Assembly: GCF_029167625.1 (NCBI RefSeq)
Contig: NZ_CP119145.1
Location: 1,736,001 to 1,800,000, forward strand
Reading direction: 5' to 3'
Origin: Streptomyces sp. AM 4-1-1
Lineage (GTDB): Bacteria; Actinomycetota; Actinomycetes; Streptomycetales; Streptomycetaceae
Length of the DNA: 64,000 nt
Shown here: positions 8,987 through 18,238 of the stretch, piece by piece
How the letters are laid out: every line of letters starts with the position of its first letter
Numbering within the stretch: position 1 is the first letter of the stretch
The notes under the pieces: model-generated
Database searches by the model: none
What the model was told of the DNA's origin: nothing
Seen by the model: only the letters and a program-made list of their open reading frames with translations
Position numbers and translations under genes: made by a program

Positions 8987-9235
8987 ATGGCCGCCACGCA
9001 GGAAGAGATCGTCACCGGTCTCGCCGAGATCGTCAACGAGATCGCCGGTATCCCGGTCGAGGACGTCCAGCTGGACAAGTCCTTCACCGACGACCTGGAC
9101 GTCGACTCGCTGTCCATGGTCGAGGTCGTCGTCGCCGCCGAGGAGCGCTTCGACGTCAAGATCCCCGACGAGGACGTCAAGAACCTCAAGACGGTCGGCG
9201 ACGCCGCCGACTACATCCTGAAGCACCAGGGCTGA
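8987..9235 (+). CDS. acpP: Acyl carrier protein
   Basis: This acidic 82-residue protein carries the growing acyl chain on a phosphopantetheine attached to Ser41 in the D-V-D-S-L motif. A strong ribosome-binding site (GAAGGAG) precedes its ATG, in line with the high expression such carriers need. It lies between fabH and fabF, the standard Streptomyces order, and its helix pattern and length are typical of the fatty-acid ACP rather than of polyketide carriers. Confidence 0.97.
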   Translation: MAATQEEIVTGLAEIVNEIAGIPVEDVQLDKSFTDDLDVDSLSMVEVVVAAEERFDVKIPDEDVKNLKTVGDAADYILKHQG

Positions 9236-9313
9236 CCCGACCCGGCTCGTGTGTCGCCACCCGGCGGTGGCGCCGCTGATTCACGACCCCCTACACGTGG
9301 AGAAGAATTTCCA

Positions 9314-10576
9314 GTGAGTTCGACCAATCGCACCGTGGTCGTCACCGGTATCGGCGCAACCACTCCGCTGGGTGGCGACTCCGCATCGACCTGGGAAGGC
9401 ATGCTGGCCGGCCGTTCCGGCGTCCGGCCCCTCCAGGGCGAACGCTTCGCCGAACTGCCCGTCCGGATCGCCGCCCCCGCGGCTGTCGACCCGGGCGAGG
9501 TCCTGCCCCGTCCGCTCGCCCGCAAGCTCGACCGGTCGGCGCAGTTCGCCGTCATCGCGGCCCGCGAGGCATGGGCGGACGCCGGCTTCACCGGCAAGGC
9601 CGGTGAGGACGACTCCGTCCGTCCCGAACGGCTCGGTTCGGTCATCGCCTCCGGCATCGGTGGCGTGATCACCCTGCTCGACCAGTACGACGTACTGAAG
9701 GAGAAGGGCGCCCGCCGCGTCTCCCCGCACACCGTCCCGATGCTCATGCCCAACGGCCCGGCCGCCAACGTGGGTCTGGAGATCAACGCCCAGGCCGGTG
9801 TCCACACCCCCGTCTCGGCGTGCGCGTCCGGCGCCGAGGCCATCGGGTACGCCGTCGAGATGATCCGTACCGGCCGCGCCGACATCGTCGTCGCGGGCGG
9901 CACCGAGGCGGCCATCCACCCCCTGCCGATCGCCGCCTTCGCGAACATGATGGCGATGTCCAAGCGGGAGGAGAACCCGGAGACGGTCTCCCGTCCGTAC
10001 GACACGGCCCGTGACGGCTTCGTGCTCGGTGAGGGTGCCGGTGTCGTCGTCCTGGAGTCCGCTGAGCACGCCGCCGCCCGCGGCGCCCGTGCCTACTGCG
10101 AGGTGCTGGGTCAGGGGCTGTCCGCGGACAGCCACCACATCGCCCAGCCCGAGCCGACCGGCCGCGGTATCGCCACCGCGATGCGGAACCTGCTGGACGC
10201 GACCGACCTCAAGCCGAACGAGGTCGTGCACCTCAACGCCCACGCGACCTCCACACCGCAGGGCGACGTCGCCGAGATCAAGGCCCTGCGCCGGGTGCTG
10301 GGCGACGACCTCGACCATGTCGCGATCTCCGCGACGAAGTCGATGACCGGTCATCTGCTGGGCGGGGCGGGCGGTGTGGAGACCGTCGCGACGGTCCTGG
10401 CGCTGCACAACCGGCTCGCACCGCCGACCATCAACATCGATCAGCTCGACGACGAGGTCGACGCGGACATCGTGCGCGACGAGCCGCGCCCGCTGCCCGT
10501 GGGGACCATCTCCGCGATCAACAACTCGTTCGGATTCGGTGGCCACAACGTGGTGCTGGCGTTCCGTTCGGTCTGA
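9314..10576 (+). CDS. fabF: 3-oxoacyl-ACP synthase II
   Basis: The 420-residue ketosynthase elongates acyl-ACP by decarboxylative condensation with malonyl-ACP. The Cys-His-His triad is present: Cys170 in S-A-C-A-S-G, His310 in N-A-H-A-T-S-T and His347 in M-T-G-H-L-L-G. The GTG at 9314 follows GGAGAAG and gives the usual N-terminus; the open frame extends to 9251 but that part is not conserved. It is the last gene of the operon, closed by a strong hairpin. Confidence 0.96.
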   Translation: MSSTNRTVVVTGIGATTPLGGDSASTWEGMLAGRSGVRPLQGERFAELPVRIAAPAAVDPGEVLPRPLARKLDRSAQFAVIAAREAWADAGFTGKAGEDDSVRPERLGSVIASGIGGVITLLDQYDVLKEKGARRVSPHTVPMLMPNGPAANVGLEINAQAGVHTPVSACASGAEAIGYAVEMIRTGRADIVVAGGTEAAIHPLPIAAFANMMAMSKREENPETVSRPYDTARDGFVLGEGAGVVVLESAEHAAARGARAYCEVLGQGLSADSHHIAQPEPTGRGIATAMRNLLDATDLKPNEVVHLNAHATSTPQGDVAEIKALRRVLGDDLDHVAISATKSMTGHLLGGAGGVETVATVLALHNRLAPPTINIDQLDDEVDADIVRDEPRPLPVGTISAINNSFGFGGHNVVLAFRSV

Positions 10577-10605
10577 CCACGACCGCCCCACCGCGTGTGA
10601 GCGGT

Positions 10606-10650
10606 ACGACGAAGCCCGCCTCCCCTGTCCGGGGAGGCGGGCTTCGTCGT
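10606..10650 (+). terminator. Terminator hairpin of the fab operon
   Basis: A perfect 20-bp stem (10606-10625 with 10631-10650) with a five-base loop starts 30 bases after the fabF stop. There is no T-run, which is usual in this genus. The DUF3145 gene ends about 140 bases further on, in the opposite direction. Confidence 0.85.
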
Positions 10651-10786
10651 GGAGGAGGGGCACCGGGGGCGCGGCCCCCGCGGTGGCCGTGCGCGGGCGC
10701 ACGGGCCGGCGGGGCGGGGGGCCGGTGCGGCGGCACAACCGGCGCGGGCGCCGCGCAGGAGGCCGTCGTGCGGGACGGGACGGTCC

Positions 10787-11281
10787 TCAGACCACCTGGT
10801 GGAGCCACCGCACCGGCGCTCCCTCCCCCGCGTGCCGGAAGGACTCCAGCTCGTCGTCCCACGGCTTGCCGAGGAGCTTGGCGACCTCCACCTCAAGATC
10901 CGACTCCCCGCGCAGTGAGCGTGCCAGTGCGGCCCGCAGCCGGTCCTCCGGGACCAGGATGTCGCCGTGCATCCCGGTGACCGCGTGGAAGATGCCCAGC
11001 CCGGGGGTGGAGCTGTAGCGCTCGCCCTCCGCCGTCGCGCAGGGCTCGGCGGTCACCTCGAACCGCAGCAGGTCCCAGCCGCGCAGGGCGGAGGCGAGCT
11101 CGGACGCGGTGCCGATCCGGCCCTTCCAGGAGAACTCGGACCGCCAGGTGCCGGGGGCGGCGGGCTGTCTGACCCAGTCGAGCTGGACCCGCACACCGAG
11201 AACGCCCGCCACCGCCCATTCGACGTGCGGGCACAGCGCACGGGGTGCGGAGTGGACGTACAGAACTCCACGTGTCGTCAC
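10787..11281 (-). CDS. DUF3145 domain protein
   Basis: The 164-residue protein belongs to DUF3145, a family restricted to actinobacteria and, as I recall, found next to fabF in S. coelicolor too. The N-terminus (G-V-L-Y-V-H-S-A) and the conserved W-x-x-Q-P-A and F-H-A-V-T-G-x-H-G-D segments identify it, and the C-terminal G-K-P-W-D-D-E-L-E is typical. No enzymatic motif or membrane segment is visible. Conservation of its place beside the fatty-acid operon suggests a link to lipid metabolism, but no function is known to me. Confidence 0.88.
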   Translation of the reverse strand: MTTRGVLYVHSAPRALCPHVEWAVAGVLGVRVQLDWVRQPAAPGTWRSEFSWKGRIGTASELASALRGWDLLRFEVTAEPCATAEGERYSSTPGLGIFHAVTGMHGDILVPEDRLRAALARSLRGESDLEVEVAKLLGKPWDDELESFRHAGEGAPVRWLHQVV

Positions 11282-11633
11282 CGGGGCCTCCAGAGTGGGA
11301 CGAGGTTGGCCTTCCGCTGCGGCCTCGCGCCCGTACCGCCGCTTCCCGGCCGGTCCCCGAGGTTGTCATCAGTTAACAGCATCGGGAGTTAATCTCCTGA
11401 AAGGGACAGTATGTGACGTGATGTAATTTACCGAAGCCACTCCGGCGGAGCCGGGCGGAAGCGATGCCGCTGGTCCGACGGGGGAAAAACTACCGTGTGG
11501 CGGCACCGGCAGTCTGACGTACGGTCGGCCTCAGGGCCATCCGTGCGGTCGGGCTTCCTCGGCCGGGACACGGGGTCCACGGCCCGGGGCCGGACAGAGT
11601 CGGCGGGGAGCCAGGGACCGGAGGGACGAGGGG
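11282..11633. other. Divergent promoter region
   Basis: These 352 bases lie between the divergent DUF3145 and SGNH-hydrolase genes. An AT-richer patch at about 11360-11440 contains GGAG-TTAAT-CTCC and is the likely promoter area. I cannot assign individual promoter boxes, and I see no further gene. Confidence 0.5.
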
Positions 11634-12584
11634 ATGCGGGACAGTTCCATACGCCGCCGTTCACGGACGGCGAGCGCGCCACGTCCGGTGCGTCGACGTT
11701 CACGGACCGTGACCGCCGCGCTCTCCGTGGTCGCGTTCATCGGTGTCGCGGCGTCCGCCGGATGTGACGCGGGACCGGCCGGGACGGCGAAGGGCCCCTC
11801 GGCCGAGCAGCGTCGGGCAGCCGCCGGGCCGCTCTGGGGCCGCAGCCCCGCCTCGATCGCCGCCGTCGGGGACTCGATCACCCGGGGCTTCGACGCCTGT
11901 TCGGTGCTGGTCGACTGCCCGGAGGTGTCCTGGGCGACGGGCACGGACAGCGGGGTGCGCAGCCTCGCGGTGCGGCTGCTCGGCCCGGCGAGGGCGGCCA
12001 CGCACAGCTGGAACCACGCCACGACCGGGGCCCGGATCGCCCAGCTGCCGGAGCAGATGGCGCTGGCCGCGAAGGACCGGCCGGAGCTGGTGACGGTGAT
12101 GATCGGCGCGAACGACGCGTGCCGGGACTCGGCGGACATCATGACGCCGGTCGAGAACTTCCGGGCGTTGTTCGAGGCGTCGATGCGGCAGCTGCGCGGG
12201 GCGGCGCCGAACGCGCAGGTGTACGTGTCGAGCGTGCCGGACCTGATGCGCCTCTGGTCGACGGGGCGCGAGAACGCGCTGGGCAAGCAGATCTGGAAGC
12301 TGGGCCTCTGCAAGTCGATGCTGGGCGACGCGGACGATCTGGGCCCGGCGGCGGTGGCCCGTCGGGCGCTGGTCCAGGAGCGGGTCGTCGCGTACAACGA
12401 GGTGCTGAGGGACGTCTGCGCGAAGGACCGGCGCTGCCGTTACGACGGCGGGGCGGTCTTCGACTACCGCTTCACGGGCGAGCAGCTCAGCCAGTGGGAC
12501 TGGTTCCATCCGGGCCGCGACGGGCAGGCACGGCTGGCCGAGATCGCCTACCGCAAGGTCACGGCGGCCGACCCGCCCGCGTAA
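11634..12584 (+). CDS. Secreted SGNH/GDSL hydrolase (probable lipoprotein)
   Basis: The 316-residue protein begins with an Arg-rich n-region and a hydrophobic segment ending A-S-A-G-C (about residue 44), which fits a lipobox or a signal peptide. The SGNH blocks follow in order: block I G-D-S-I-T-R-G with the nucleophile Ser (about residue 82), a Gly-containing block II, block III G-A-N-D (about 143-146) and block V D-W-F-H with the catalytic His near residue 286. It should be an exported esterase or lipase with unknown substrate. Seven cysteines suggest disulfides in the mature protein. It is monocistronic, transcribed toward the amine oxidase gene. Confidence 0.88.
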   Translation: MRDSSIRRRSRTASAPRPVRRRSRTVTAALSVVAFIGVAASAGCDAGPAGTAKGPSAEQRRAAAGPLWGRSPASIAAVGDSITRGFDACSVLVDCPEVSWATGTDSGVRSLAVRLLGPARAATHSWNHATTGARIAQLPEQMALAAKDRPELVTVMIGANDACRDSADIMTPVENFRALFEASMRQLRGAAPNAQVYVSSVPDLMRLWSTGRENALGKQIWKLGLCKSMLGDADDLGPAAVARRALVQERVVAYNEVLRDVCAKDRRCRYDGGAVFDYRFTGEQLSQWDWFHPGRDGQARLAEIAYRKVTAADPPA

Positions 12585-12804
12585 CACCTCCCGGCGGACA
12601 CCCGGGGCCCCTCCGCCCATTTTCTGACCGGCCGTCAATTCCCGTACATCACCGCGCGTTGGCTCCCCGCATGTCACAACGCCTCGCGCGCCGGACGTAC
12701 TTGGCATCGATCCGATACGAACACCGTCCCCCTACGGGTGATTCCGGGGCGGGAGGCGCGCGTCCGTGAGGGCTGCCACCGTCGTTGCCCACAAGGTGAG
12801 TCGC

Positions 12805-14730
12805 ATGAACTCACCATCCGCCGACCCTTCCCTCGGCCAGCCCTCCCGTCGCCATCTGATCGCGGGCGCCGCCGCCGGAGCCGCGGTGCTCGCCGCGGGT
12901 ACCACGGGCACCGCCCAGGCCGCCGCGCCCGCCGCACCCGCCGCTCCCGGAACGCGGGAGACCGACTGGGAGACCTGCCTCACCATCGCCCGCGCGGTCC
13001 TCGTGCGTGACGACCACGACCGGCCCCTGGTGCCCCACTACCGCGAGGTGCTGCTGGGCAAGGGGCTGCCGCCCAACCGCAAGGCCCGCAAGAAGGTGCT
13101 GATCGTGGGCGCGGGACCGGCCGGACTGATCTCCGCGCATCTGCTGCGCGAGGCCGGACACGAGGTCACCGTCATCGAGGCCAACGGCAACCGCGTCGGC
13201 GGCCGTATCAAGACCTTCAGGACCGGCGGCCATGAGAAGTCCCCCGCCCCCTTCGCGGACCCGAAGCAGTACGCGGAGGCCGGCGCCATGCGCATCCCGG
13301 ACAGCCATCCGCTGGTCACCGGGCTGATCGACAGTCTCGGGCTGAAGCGCCGCCGTTTCCATCTCGTCGATGTGGACGGCCAGGGCCGGCCCGCCTACCG
13401 CACCTGGATTCAGGCCAACGGCGTCCGGGTCCGCCGGGCCGACTACGCGGCCAGGCCGCAGGCGGTCAACCGCTCGTTCGGGGTGCCCGCGGCGTACGAG
13501 AACAAGCCCGCCGCGCAGATCGTGCGCGAGGCGTTCGCCCCGGTGCGCGCGGAGTTCGAGGGCAAGGAGGGACGGGCGCTCGTCGAGGGCTGGGCCCGGG
13601 TGGTGCAGAAGTACGGCCACTGGTCGATGTTCCGGTTCCTGACCGAGGCGGCCGGGCTCGACGTCCGGACCGTCGACCTCATCGGCACGGTCGAGAACCT
13701 CACCTCGCGGATGCATCTGGCGTTCGTGCACAGCTTCATCGGAGCCTCGCTGATCAGCCCGGACACCGCGTTCTTCGAGCTGCCCGACGGCACCGCCACC
13801 CTCGCCGACGCGCTCTACGAGCGGGTCAAGGGCTCCGTCCGGCTGGACCGCCGGGCGGCCAGGATCACGCACGGCCCGGACGGCGTCCGCGTCGAGACGG
13901 TCTCCGAGGGGCGCGACGGGCCGATCGTGCGCGAGACGTTCACGGGCGACGAGGCGATCATCACGGTCCCGTTCTCCGGGCTGCGTCACATCCCGGTCAC
14001 CCCCGCGCTCTCGTACGGAAAGCGCCGGGCGATCACCGAGATCCACTACGACGCGGCGACGAAGGTGCTGCTCGAATTCAGCCGCCGCTGGTGGGAGTTC
14101 GAGGAGGCGGACTGGAAGCGGGAGCTGGAGGCGGTCCGTCCGGGGCTGTACGAGGAGTACCGGCTCGGCAAGGCCCCGGCCGACGGTTCCCTGCTCGGCG
14201 CCCATCCGTCGGTGCCCTCCGGGCATCTGCCGCCCGCCCAGCGCGTGCACTACGCCGCGTACCGGGCGACCGCCCGTGACCAGCCCGGGGCGGCCGGGGT
14301 GATCGGCGGCGGTTCGGTGACGGACAACCCGAACCGCTTCATGTACCAGCCGTCCCACCCGGTCCCGGGCAGCGGCGGCGGTGTGGTCCTCGCCTCGTAC
14401 AGCTGGGCGGACGACGCGCTGAAGTGGGACTCCCTCGACGACGAGGAGCGCTACCCGCACGCGCTGGGCGGTGTCCAGGACGTGTACGGACAGCGGATCG
14501 AGGTCTTCTACACGGGCGTCGGCCGCACCCAGTCGTGGATGCGTGACCCGTACGCGTACGGCGAGGCGGCCGTGCTGCTTCCCGGGCAGCACACCGAGCT
14601 GTTCCCCGATGTGCGGACCGTGGAGGGGCCGCTGCACTTCGCGGGCTGCCACACGTCGATCAAGCCCGCCTGGATCGAGGGGGCGGTGGAGTCGGCGGTG
14701 CGCACCGCCCTGGAGGTCCACAGCGGCTGA
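12805..14730 (+). CDS. Tat-exported flavin monoamine / L-amino acid oxidase
   Basis: The 641-residue flavoenzyme carries a Tat-type signal (S-R-R-H-L-I near residue 15, then an Ala-rich hydrophobic core and A-Q-A cleavage site). The FAD-binding Rossmann motif G-A-G-P-A-G-L starts at about residue 102, with the G-G-R-I motif about 30 residues later and a C-terminal [14 protein letters not shown] flavin segment. These define the amine-oxidase family that includes secreted L-amino acid oxidases of Streptomyces, which produce keto acids, ammonia and hydrogen peroxide. The ATG at 12805 is chosen because AAGGTGAG precedes it and it gives a proper signal; a GTG at 12766 is possible. Substrate not deducible. 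Confidence 0.88.
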   Translation: MNSPSADPSLGQPSRRHLIAGAAAGAAVLAAGTTGTAQAAAPAAPAAPGTRETDWETCLTIARAVLVRDDHDRPLVPHYREVLLGKGLPPNRKARKKVLIVGAGPAGLISAHLLREAGHEVTVIEANGNRVGGRIKTFRTGGHEKSPAPFADPKQYAEAGAMRIPDSHPLVTGLIDSLGLKRRRFHLVDVDGQGRPAYRTWIQANGVRVRRADYAARPQAVNRSFGVPAAYENKPAAQIVREAFAPVRAEFEGKEGRALVEGWARVVQKYGHWSMFRFLTEAAGLDVRTVDLIGTVENLTSRMHLAFVHSFIGASLISPDTAFFELPDGTATLADALYERVKGSVRLDRRAARITHGPDGVRVETVSEGRDGPIVRETFTGDEAIITVPFSGLRHIPVTPALSYGKRRAITEIHYDAATKVLLEFSRRWWEFEEADWKRELEAVRPGLYEEYRLGKAPADGSLLGAHPSVPSGHLPPAQRVHYAAYRATARDQPGAAGVIGGGSVTDNPNRFMYQPSHPVPGSGGGVVLASYSWADDALKWDSLDDEERYPHALGGVQDVYGQRIEVFYTGVGRTQSWMRDPYAYGEAAVLLPGQHTELFPDVRTVEGPLHFAGCHTSIKPAWIEGAVESAVRTALEVHSG

Positions 14731-14757
14731 CGGGACGCCGGCTGCTTCGGCTGTGAG

Positions 14758-14789
14758 GGGCCCCCGGTCGCGTTGTGCGGCCGGGGCCC
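14758..14789 (+). terminator. Terminator hairpin after the amine oxidase gene
   Basis: A 13-bp stem with one bulged C and a five-base loop lies 28 bases after the stop codon and between convergent genes, so it can act in both directions. Confidence 0.65.
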
Positions 14790-14831
14790 TGTGCGCGCGG
14801 GCAGGCCGCACCCCGGGGGGGTGGGCGGTCG

Positions 14832-15614
14832 TCAGTCCTTGTCGAGGGCGTGCGGGGCCGGGCGGGCGGTCTCCCGGGGCGGCGGCAGCAGATCACGGGC
14901 CAGCAGGGTGGCGCCCGCGACGGCCCCCGGCATCAGGAACACCGCGACGAACGGCACCAGGAACGCCAGTCCCAGCGGCACCCCGAAGCCGAGAACCAGC
15001 GCGCGCCGGCCGCGCAGCAGGGTGAGGCGGTCCTTCAGGACCAGTCCGCGGCGCTGGAGGGCGATGGCCGTCAGCTCCTCGGTGAGGAAGTATCCGGTGA
15101 CGCCGAAGCCGATCACGGGGACCACGGTCTGGCCGACGACCGGGACGAATCCGAGGGCGAAGAGCAGGACGCCGTAGCCCGCGACCCGCAGCAGGACACG
15201 GACGCTGTCCCGGGCGGAGATCCACAGTTCCCGCCAGAGCGGCAGTCCGGGCCCGGGGGCGTCCCCGCCCTCGCCGCGGTCGACCTCCTCGGAGAGCGAT
15301 TCGTAGAACGGCTGGCCGACCAGGAGCGTCACGGCGGTGAACGTGATCACGGCCAGGAACAGTCCGAGGACGAACAGCAGCGCCGTGAGGGCGCCGCGGA
15401 GCAGGCCGGGCCAGGGTGAGGCCCAGTCGTCGGCGAAGGGCGTCGCCAGGCCCACCAGGTCGTCGGCCCCGTATCCGAGACCGATGAGCGCGCCCGCGTA
15501 CACGACGAGGGTGAGCAGTCCGGGCAGCAGACCGAACCCGAACCACCGGCCGTGCCGGGCGACCCAGCGCTGCCCCTTCATCAAGTAGCCGAACCCGGCC
15601 GTGAGATCACCCAT
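14832..15614 (-). CDS. EI24/CysZ-like integral membrane protein
   Basis: The 260-residue protein belongs to the EI24 family, which includes the sulfate permease CysZ. Hydrophobic segments are seen at about residues 28-48, 72-100, 143-170 and 210-235. The loop following the second segment has the family motif with G-Q-P-F-Y-E-S-L-S-E-E-V. In Streptomyces this type of gene is a conserved single copy of unknown function, and sulfate transport is only one possibility. It is transcribed alone, convergent with the amine oxidase. Confidence 0.83.
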   Translation of the reverse strand: MGDLTAGFGYLMKGQRWVARHGRWFGFGLLPGLLTLVVYAGALIGLGYGADDLVGLATPFADDWASPWPGLLRGALTALLFVLGLFLAVITFTAVTLLVGQPFYESLSEEVDRGEGGDAPGPGLPLWRELWISARDSVRVLLRVAGYGVLLFALGFVPVVGQTVVPVIGFGVTGYFLTEELTAIALQRRGLVLKDRLTLLRGRRALVLGFGVPLGLAFLVPFVAVFLMPGAVAGATLLARDLLPPPRETARPAPHALDKD

Positions 15615-15679
15615 GCGGTTCAGCGTACGGGCGCGGGCCGCGCCCCCGTGCGTGAGGACGCGGCCGTCGGGCGGTGGGA

Positions 15680-16699
15680 TCAGCCGAGGGTGACGATCAT
15701 CTTGCCGGTGTTCTCGCCGCGCAGCAGACCGAGGAAGGCGTCGAAGCCGTGCTCGATGCCCTCGACGGCGGTCTCGCGGTACTTCAGCTCGCCGGACGCG
15801 AGCCAGCCCGCGACGTCCTCGACGAACCTCGGCCGCAGCGCGGTGTGGTCGCCGACGAGCAGTCCTTCGAGGCGCAGCCGCTTGCCGATGACGAGGGCGA
15901 GGTTACGGGGGGCCGGGTTCGGCTCGGTGGAGTTGTACTGGGCGATCATCCCGCAGATCGCGGCGCGGCCGTGGGTGTTGAACGACGCGAGGGCGGCTTC
16001 GAGGTGGTCGCCGCCGACGTTGTCGAAGTAGACGTCGATGCCGTCCGGGGCGGCCTCGCGCAGCTGATCGGTCACGGGCCCGTCCTTGTAGTTGAACGCC
16101 GCGTGGAAGCCGTACTCCTCGGTGAGGAGCTTGACCTTCTCGTCGGAGCCGGCCGAGCCGATGACACGCGAGGCGCCCTTGATCCTGGCCATCTGCCCGA
16201 CCTGGCTGCCGACCGCGCCGGCGGCGCCGGACACGAAGACGGCGTCGCCCTCCTTGAACGAGGCGACCTCGAACAGGCCCGCGTAGGCGGTGAGTCCGGT
16301 CATGCCGAGCACGCCGAGGTAGGCGGAGAGCGGGGCGACGGAGGCGTCGACCTTGGCGGCACGCTCGGCCGGGACGTCGGCGTACTCGCGCCAGCCGAGG
16401 CCGTGCAGGACGTGGTCGCCGACCGCGAACCGCTCGTCACCGGAGGCGATGACCTCGCCGACCGCGCCGCCGTCCATGGGCCGGTCGAGCTCGAACGGCG
16501 GGGTGTACGACTTCACGTCGTTCATCCGGCCCCTCATGTACGGGTCGACCGAGAAGTGGATGTTGCGGACGAGGACGTGCCCCGCGGCCGGCGCCGCCAC
16601 GGAGGTCTCGCGCAGTGCGACGTCCTCGTTCGTGGGCCAGCCGTGCGGCCGGGCGACGAGGTGCCACTCACGGCTGGAAGTGGGAAGCGATGCGGACAT
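15680..16699 (-). CDS. Zinc-free NADP-dependent oxidoreductase (MDR superfamily)
   Basis: The 339-residue protein is a medium-chain reductase of the leukotriene B4 dehydrogenase/CurA type, likely reducing enones or quinones with NADPH. The N-terminus shows D-P-Y-M-R-G-R-M, and the nucleotide-binding segment is S-G-A-A-G-A-V-G-S at about residues 150-158. The D-N-V-G-G motif follows near 225. No zinc-ligand Cys/His set is present. The ATG at 16699 is used; earlier starts lack homology. The gene is divergent from a MarR regulator, and the -35 of its promoter overlaps a dyad, so it is probably repressed by that MarR. Confidence 0.9.
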   Translation of the reverse strand: MSASLPTSSREWHLVARPHGWPTNEDVALRETSVAAPAAGHVLVRNIHFSVDPYMRGRMNDVKSYTPPFELDRPMDGGAVGEVIASGDERFAVGDHVLHGLGWREYADVPAERAAKVDASVAPLSAYLGVLGMTGLTAYAGLFEVASFKEGDAVFVSGAAGAVGSQVGQMARIKGASRVIGSAGSDEKVKLLTEEYGFHAAFNYKDGPVTDQLREAAPDGIDVYFDNVGGDHLEAALASFNTHGRAAICGMIAQYNSTEPNPAPRNLALVIGKRLRLEGLLVGDHTALRPRFVEDVAGWLASGELKYRETAVEGIEHGFDAFLGLLRGENTGKMIVTLG

Positions 16700-16807
16700 G
16701 ACCGTGTCTCCTCGGGTGGGGTTCGGGCGGGGGCCGTCGGTCGGACCTCGGACGGTCCGCCGATTTGATTCAGGTGCTGAAATAACCATGCGCCTGGATA
16801 TTTCATG

Positions 16808-16818
16808 TTGTCAAACAA
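16808..16818. promoter_or_regulatory. Candidate MarR operator overlapping the oxidoreductase -35
   Basis: The dyad TTGT-CAA-ACAA (16808-16818) lies between the divergent marR-type and oxidoreductase genes. On the minus strand it contains the perfect -35 hexamer TTGACA (16814-16809). A repressor bound here would block the oxidoreductase promoter and sit just upstream of the regulator's own start. Confidence 0.5.
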
Positions 16819-16835
16819 TTCGTTACGATGGCGGC

Positions 16836-17282
16836 ATGGCCACCACCAGGCGCACAGATCCGCTGACCCTTGAGGTCGTCGAACTCATCGGCACCGTCGT
16901 GGCGCGCTACTACGAGGAGTACGACCGGGCAGCCGCCGCGCACTCCCTCACCGCCTCGCAGGCCCAGGTACTCAGGCTCCTCTCCGCCGAACCGATGCCC
17001 ATGCGCAGGATCGCCCAGAAGTTGAAGTGCGAGCCGTCGAACGTCACCGGCATTGTGGACCGGCTGGAGGCGCGCGGCCTGGTGGAGCGGCGGCCCGACC
17101 CCGACGACCGCCGGGTGAAGCTGGCGGCGCCGACCGACGAGGGCGCCGCCACCGCGCTGCGGCTGCGCGACTCGCTGGACTTCGCGCGGGAGCCGCTGGC
17201 CGGTCTCTCGGCCGAGGAGCGCGAGACGCTGCGGGACCTGCTGCGCCGGATGGTGGGCACGGACGGGGACACGGCCGGCTGA
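16836..17282 (+). CDS. MarR-family transcriptional regulator
   Basis: The 148-residue protein has the MarR winged helix-turn-helix. Residues about 30-100 contain L-T-A-S-Q-A-Q-V-L-R-L-L, a recognition helix with P-S-N-V-T-G-I-V-D-R-L-E and the wing with R-R-P-D-P-D-D-R-R-V-K. The ATG at 16836 gives the normal MarR length, although the frame is open far upstream. It faces the NADP-dependent oxidoreductase divergently with 136 bases in between, the classical layout for a MarR that represses an adjacent detoxification enzyme and responds to its substrate. Confidence 0.92.
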   Translation: MATTRRTDPLTLEVVELIGTVVARYYEEYDRAAAAHSLTASQAQVLRLLSAEPMPMRRIAQKLKCEPSNVTGIVDRLEARGLVERRPDPDDRRVKLAAPTDEGAATALRLRDSLDFAREPLAGLSAEERETLRDLLRRMVGTDGDTAG

Positions 17283-17500
17283 GCCACGCGGGTGCGTGGC
17301 GGCCCTGACGTCCGTACCGACCGGGGCGCTGGGAGCGCGGCGGCCCTGACACCCGTACCGACCGGGGCGCGCGGGTGCGCAGCCGGCCCGGCATCCATGC
17401 AAGCCGGACCACTGGGGCACGCGGCGGCCCAGGCGCGTGCCCCTGCCGGGCCCCGCAGGTGCGTGGCGGCCCCCGGCGCCCGCCGGGGCCACCCCCGGTG
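17283..17500. repeat. Degenerate GC-rich direct repeats
   Basis: Two direct copies of about 41 bases begin around 17290 and 17331. Both contain CGGCCCTGAC (17300-17309 and 17341-17350) followed by CCGTACCGACCGGGGCGC, and more degenerate copies continue to about 17500. No gene is apparent in this interval. Confidence 0.55.
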
Positions 17501-17512
17501 GAGGATGAACCC

Positions 17513-18094
17513 ATGACTTCCGCCACCCCCTTCGGACCGCTCGAATTCCAGCTCGTCCTGTTGCGCCGAATGGCCGACCACCACCCCGAGCTGGTCGAGG
17601 ACGCCCGTCAGGAGCTGAGCGCGTCACTCGCCGAGATGCGGGAGGCCAACCGCCGCTGGCAGAGCATGGTGCGCGCGCCCCGGGGCGGCCGCGGCTCGCT
17701 GCGCCGCTACCGGGCGGCGCTCGGCGAGCCGGAGACGTCCGTCCGCCGCCGGATCGGTGATCTGGAGTGCGACGCGCTGCTCTGGCCGGTGCCGCTCTGG
17801 CCGGAGCTGCGGTTCGAGGTGATGACCGCGCCCGGCGGAGCCGTGTGGAACGAATGGCTGGTACGCGCCCCGGGGGCGGCCGGGCCCGCGTTGCGTACGG
17901 TCGAGGACCTGACGCCCTGGTCCTGCACCGTCGACGAGGTGGCGCGGGCCTTCCCGCCGGCCCGCCCGATGGAGGGCAGCGCCCCGACCCGGTGGGCCCT
18001 GGCGGTCTCCGTGCCCGGCCCGGGGCGGCAGCCCGCGAAGCCGTACGTCGCCGAGTTCACCTGGGGCCTGTTCCAGCGGCTGCTGCCCGGCTGA
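17513..18094 (+). CDS. Hypothetical protein, conserved-looking
   Basis: The 193-residue protein starts at an ATG 8 bases after GGAGGA. I do not recognise the family. It is soluble, with an N-terminal helical part (residues 1-60, with an A-R-Q-E-L-S-A-S-L-A-E-M-R-E helix) and a mixed C-terminal part rich in Trp and Pro (two L-W-P segments near residue 90, P-W-S-C-T-V near 140). No signal peptide, membrane segment or catalytic motif is visible. It lies upstream of the Mbl-like gene in the same direction, separated by 144 bases that hold a palindrome. Confidence 0.6.
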   Translation: MTSATPFGPLEFQLVLLRRMADHHPELVEDARQELSASLAEMREANRRWQSMVRAPRGGRGSLRRYRAALGEPETSVRRRIGDLECDALLWPVPLWPELRFEVMTAPGGAVWNEWLVRAPGAAGPALRTVEDLTPWSCTVDEVARAFPPARPMEGSAPTRWALAVSVPGPGRQPAKPYVAEFTWGLFQRLLPG

Positions 18095-18107
18095 CCGCGC
18101 CGCCGCC

Positions 18108-18127
18108 CGTCCCCCGGCCGGGGGACG
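18108..18127. terminator. GC palindrome, possible terminator
   Basis: A 20-base perfect palindrome (CGTCCCCCGGCCGGGGGACG) follows the hypothetical gene by 14 bases. It could fold once a tetraloop is opened, so a terminator role is possible but weakly supported. Confidence 0.35.
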
Positions 18128-18238
18128 GTCACCCGGACGGCCGCTCCCGGCGGGCGGCGCGGCGGCGCGGCCCGCAGGATGCGGGGAAGAACCGGTGTGC
18201 CGCCGGTACCGCCATCCGCGCTCTCGGGAGACCCTGCC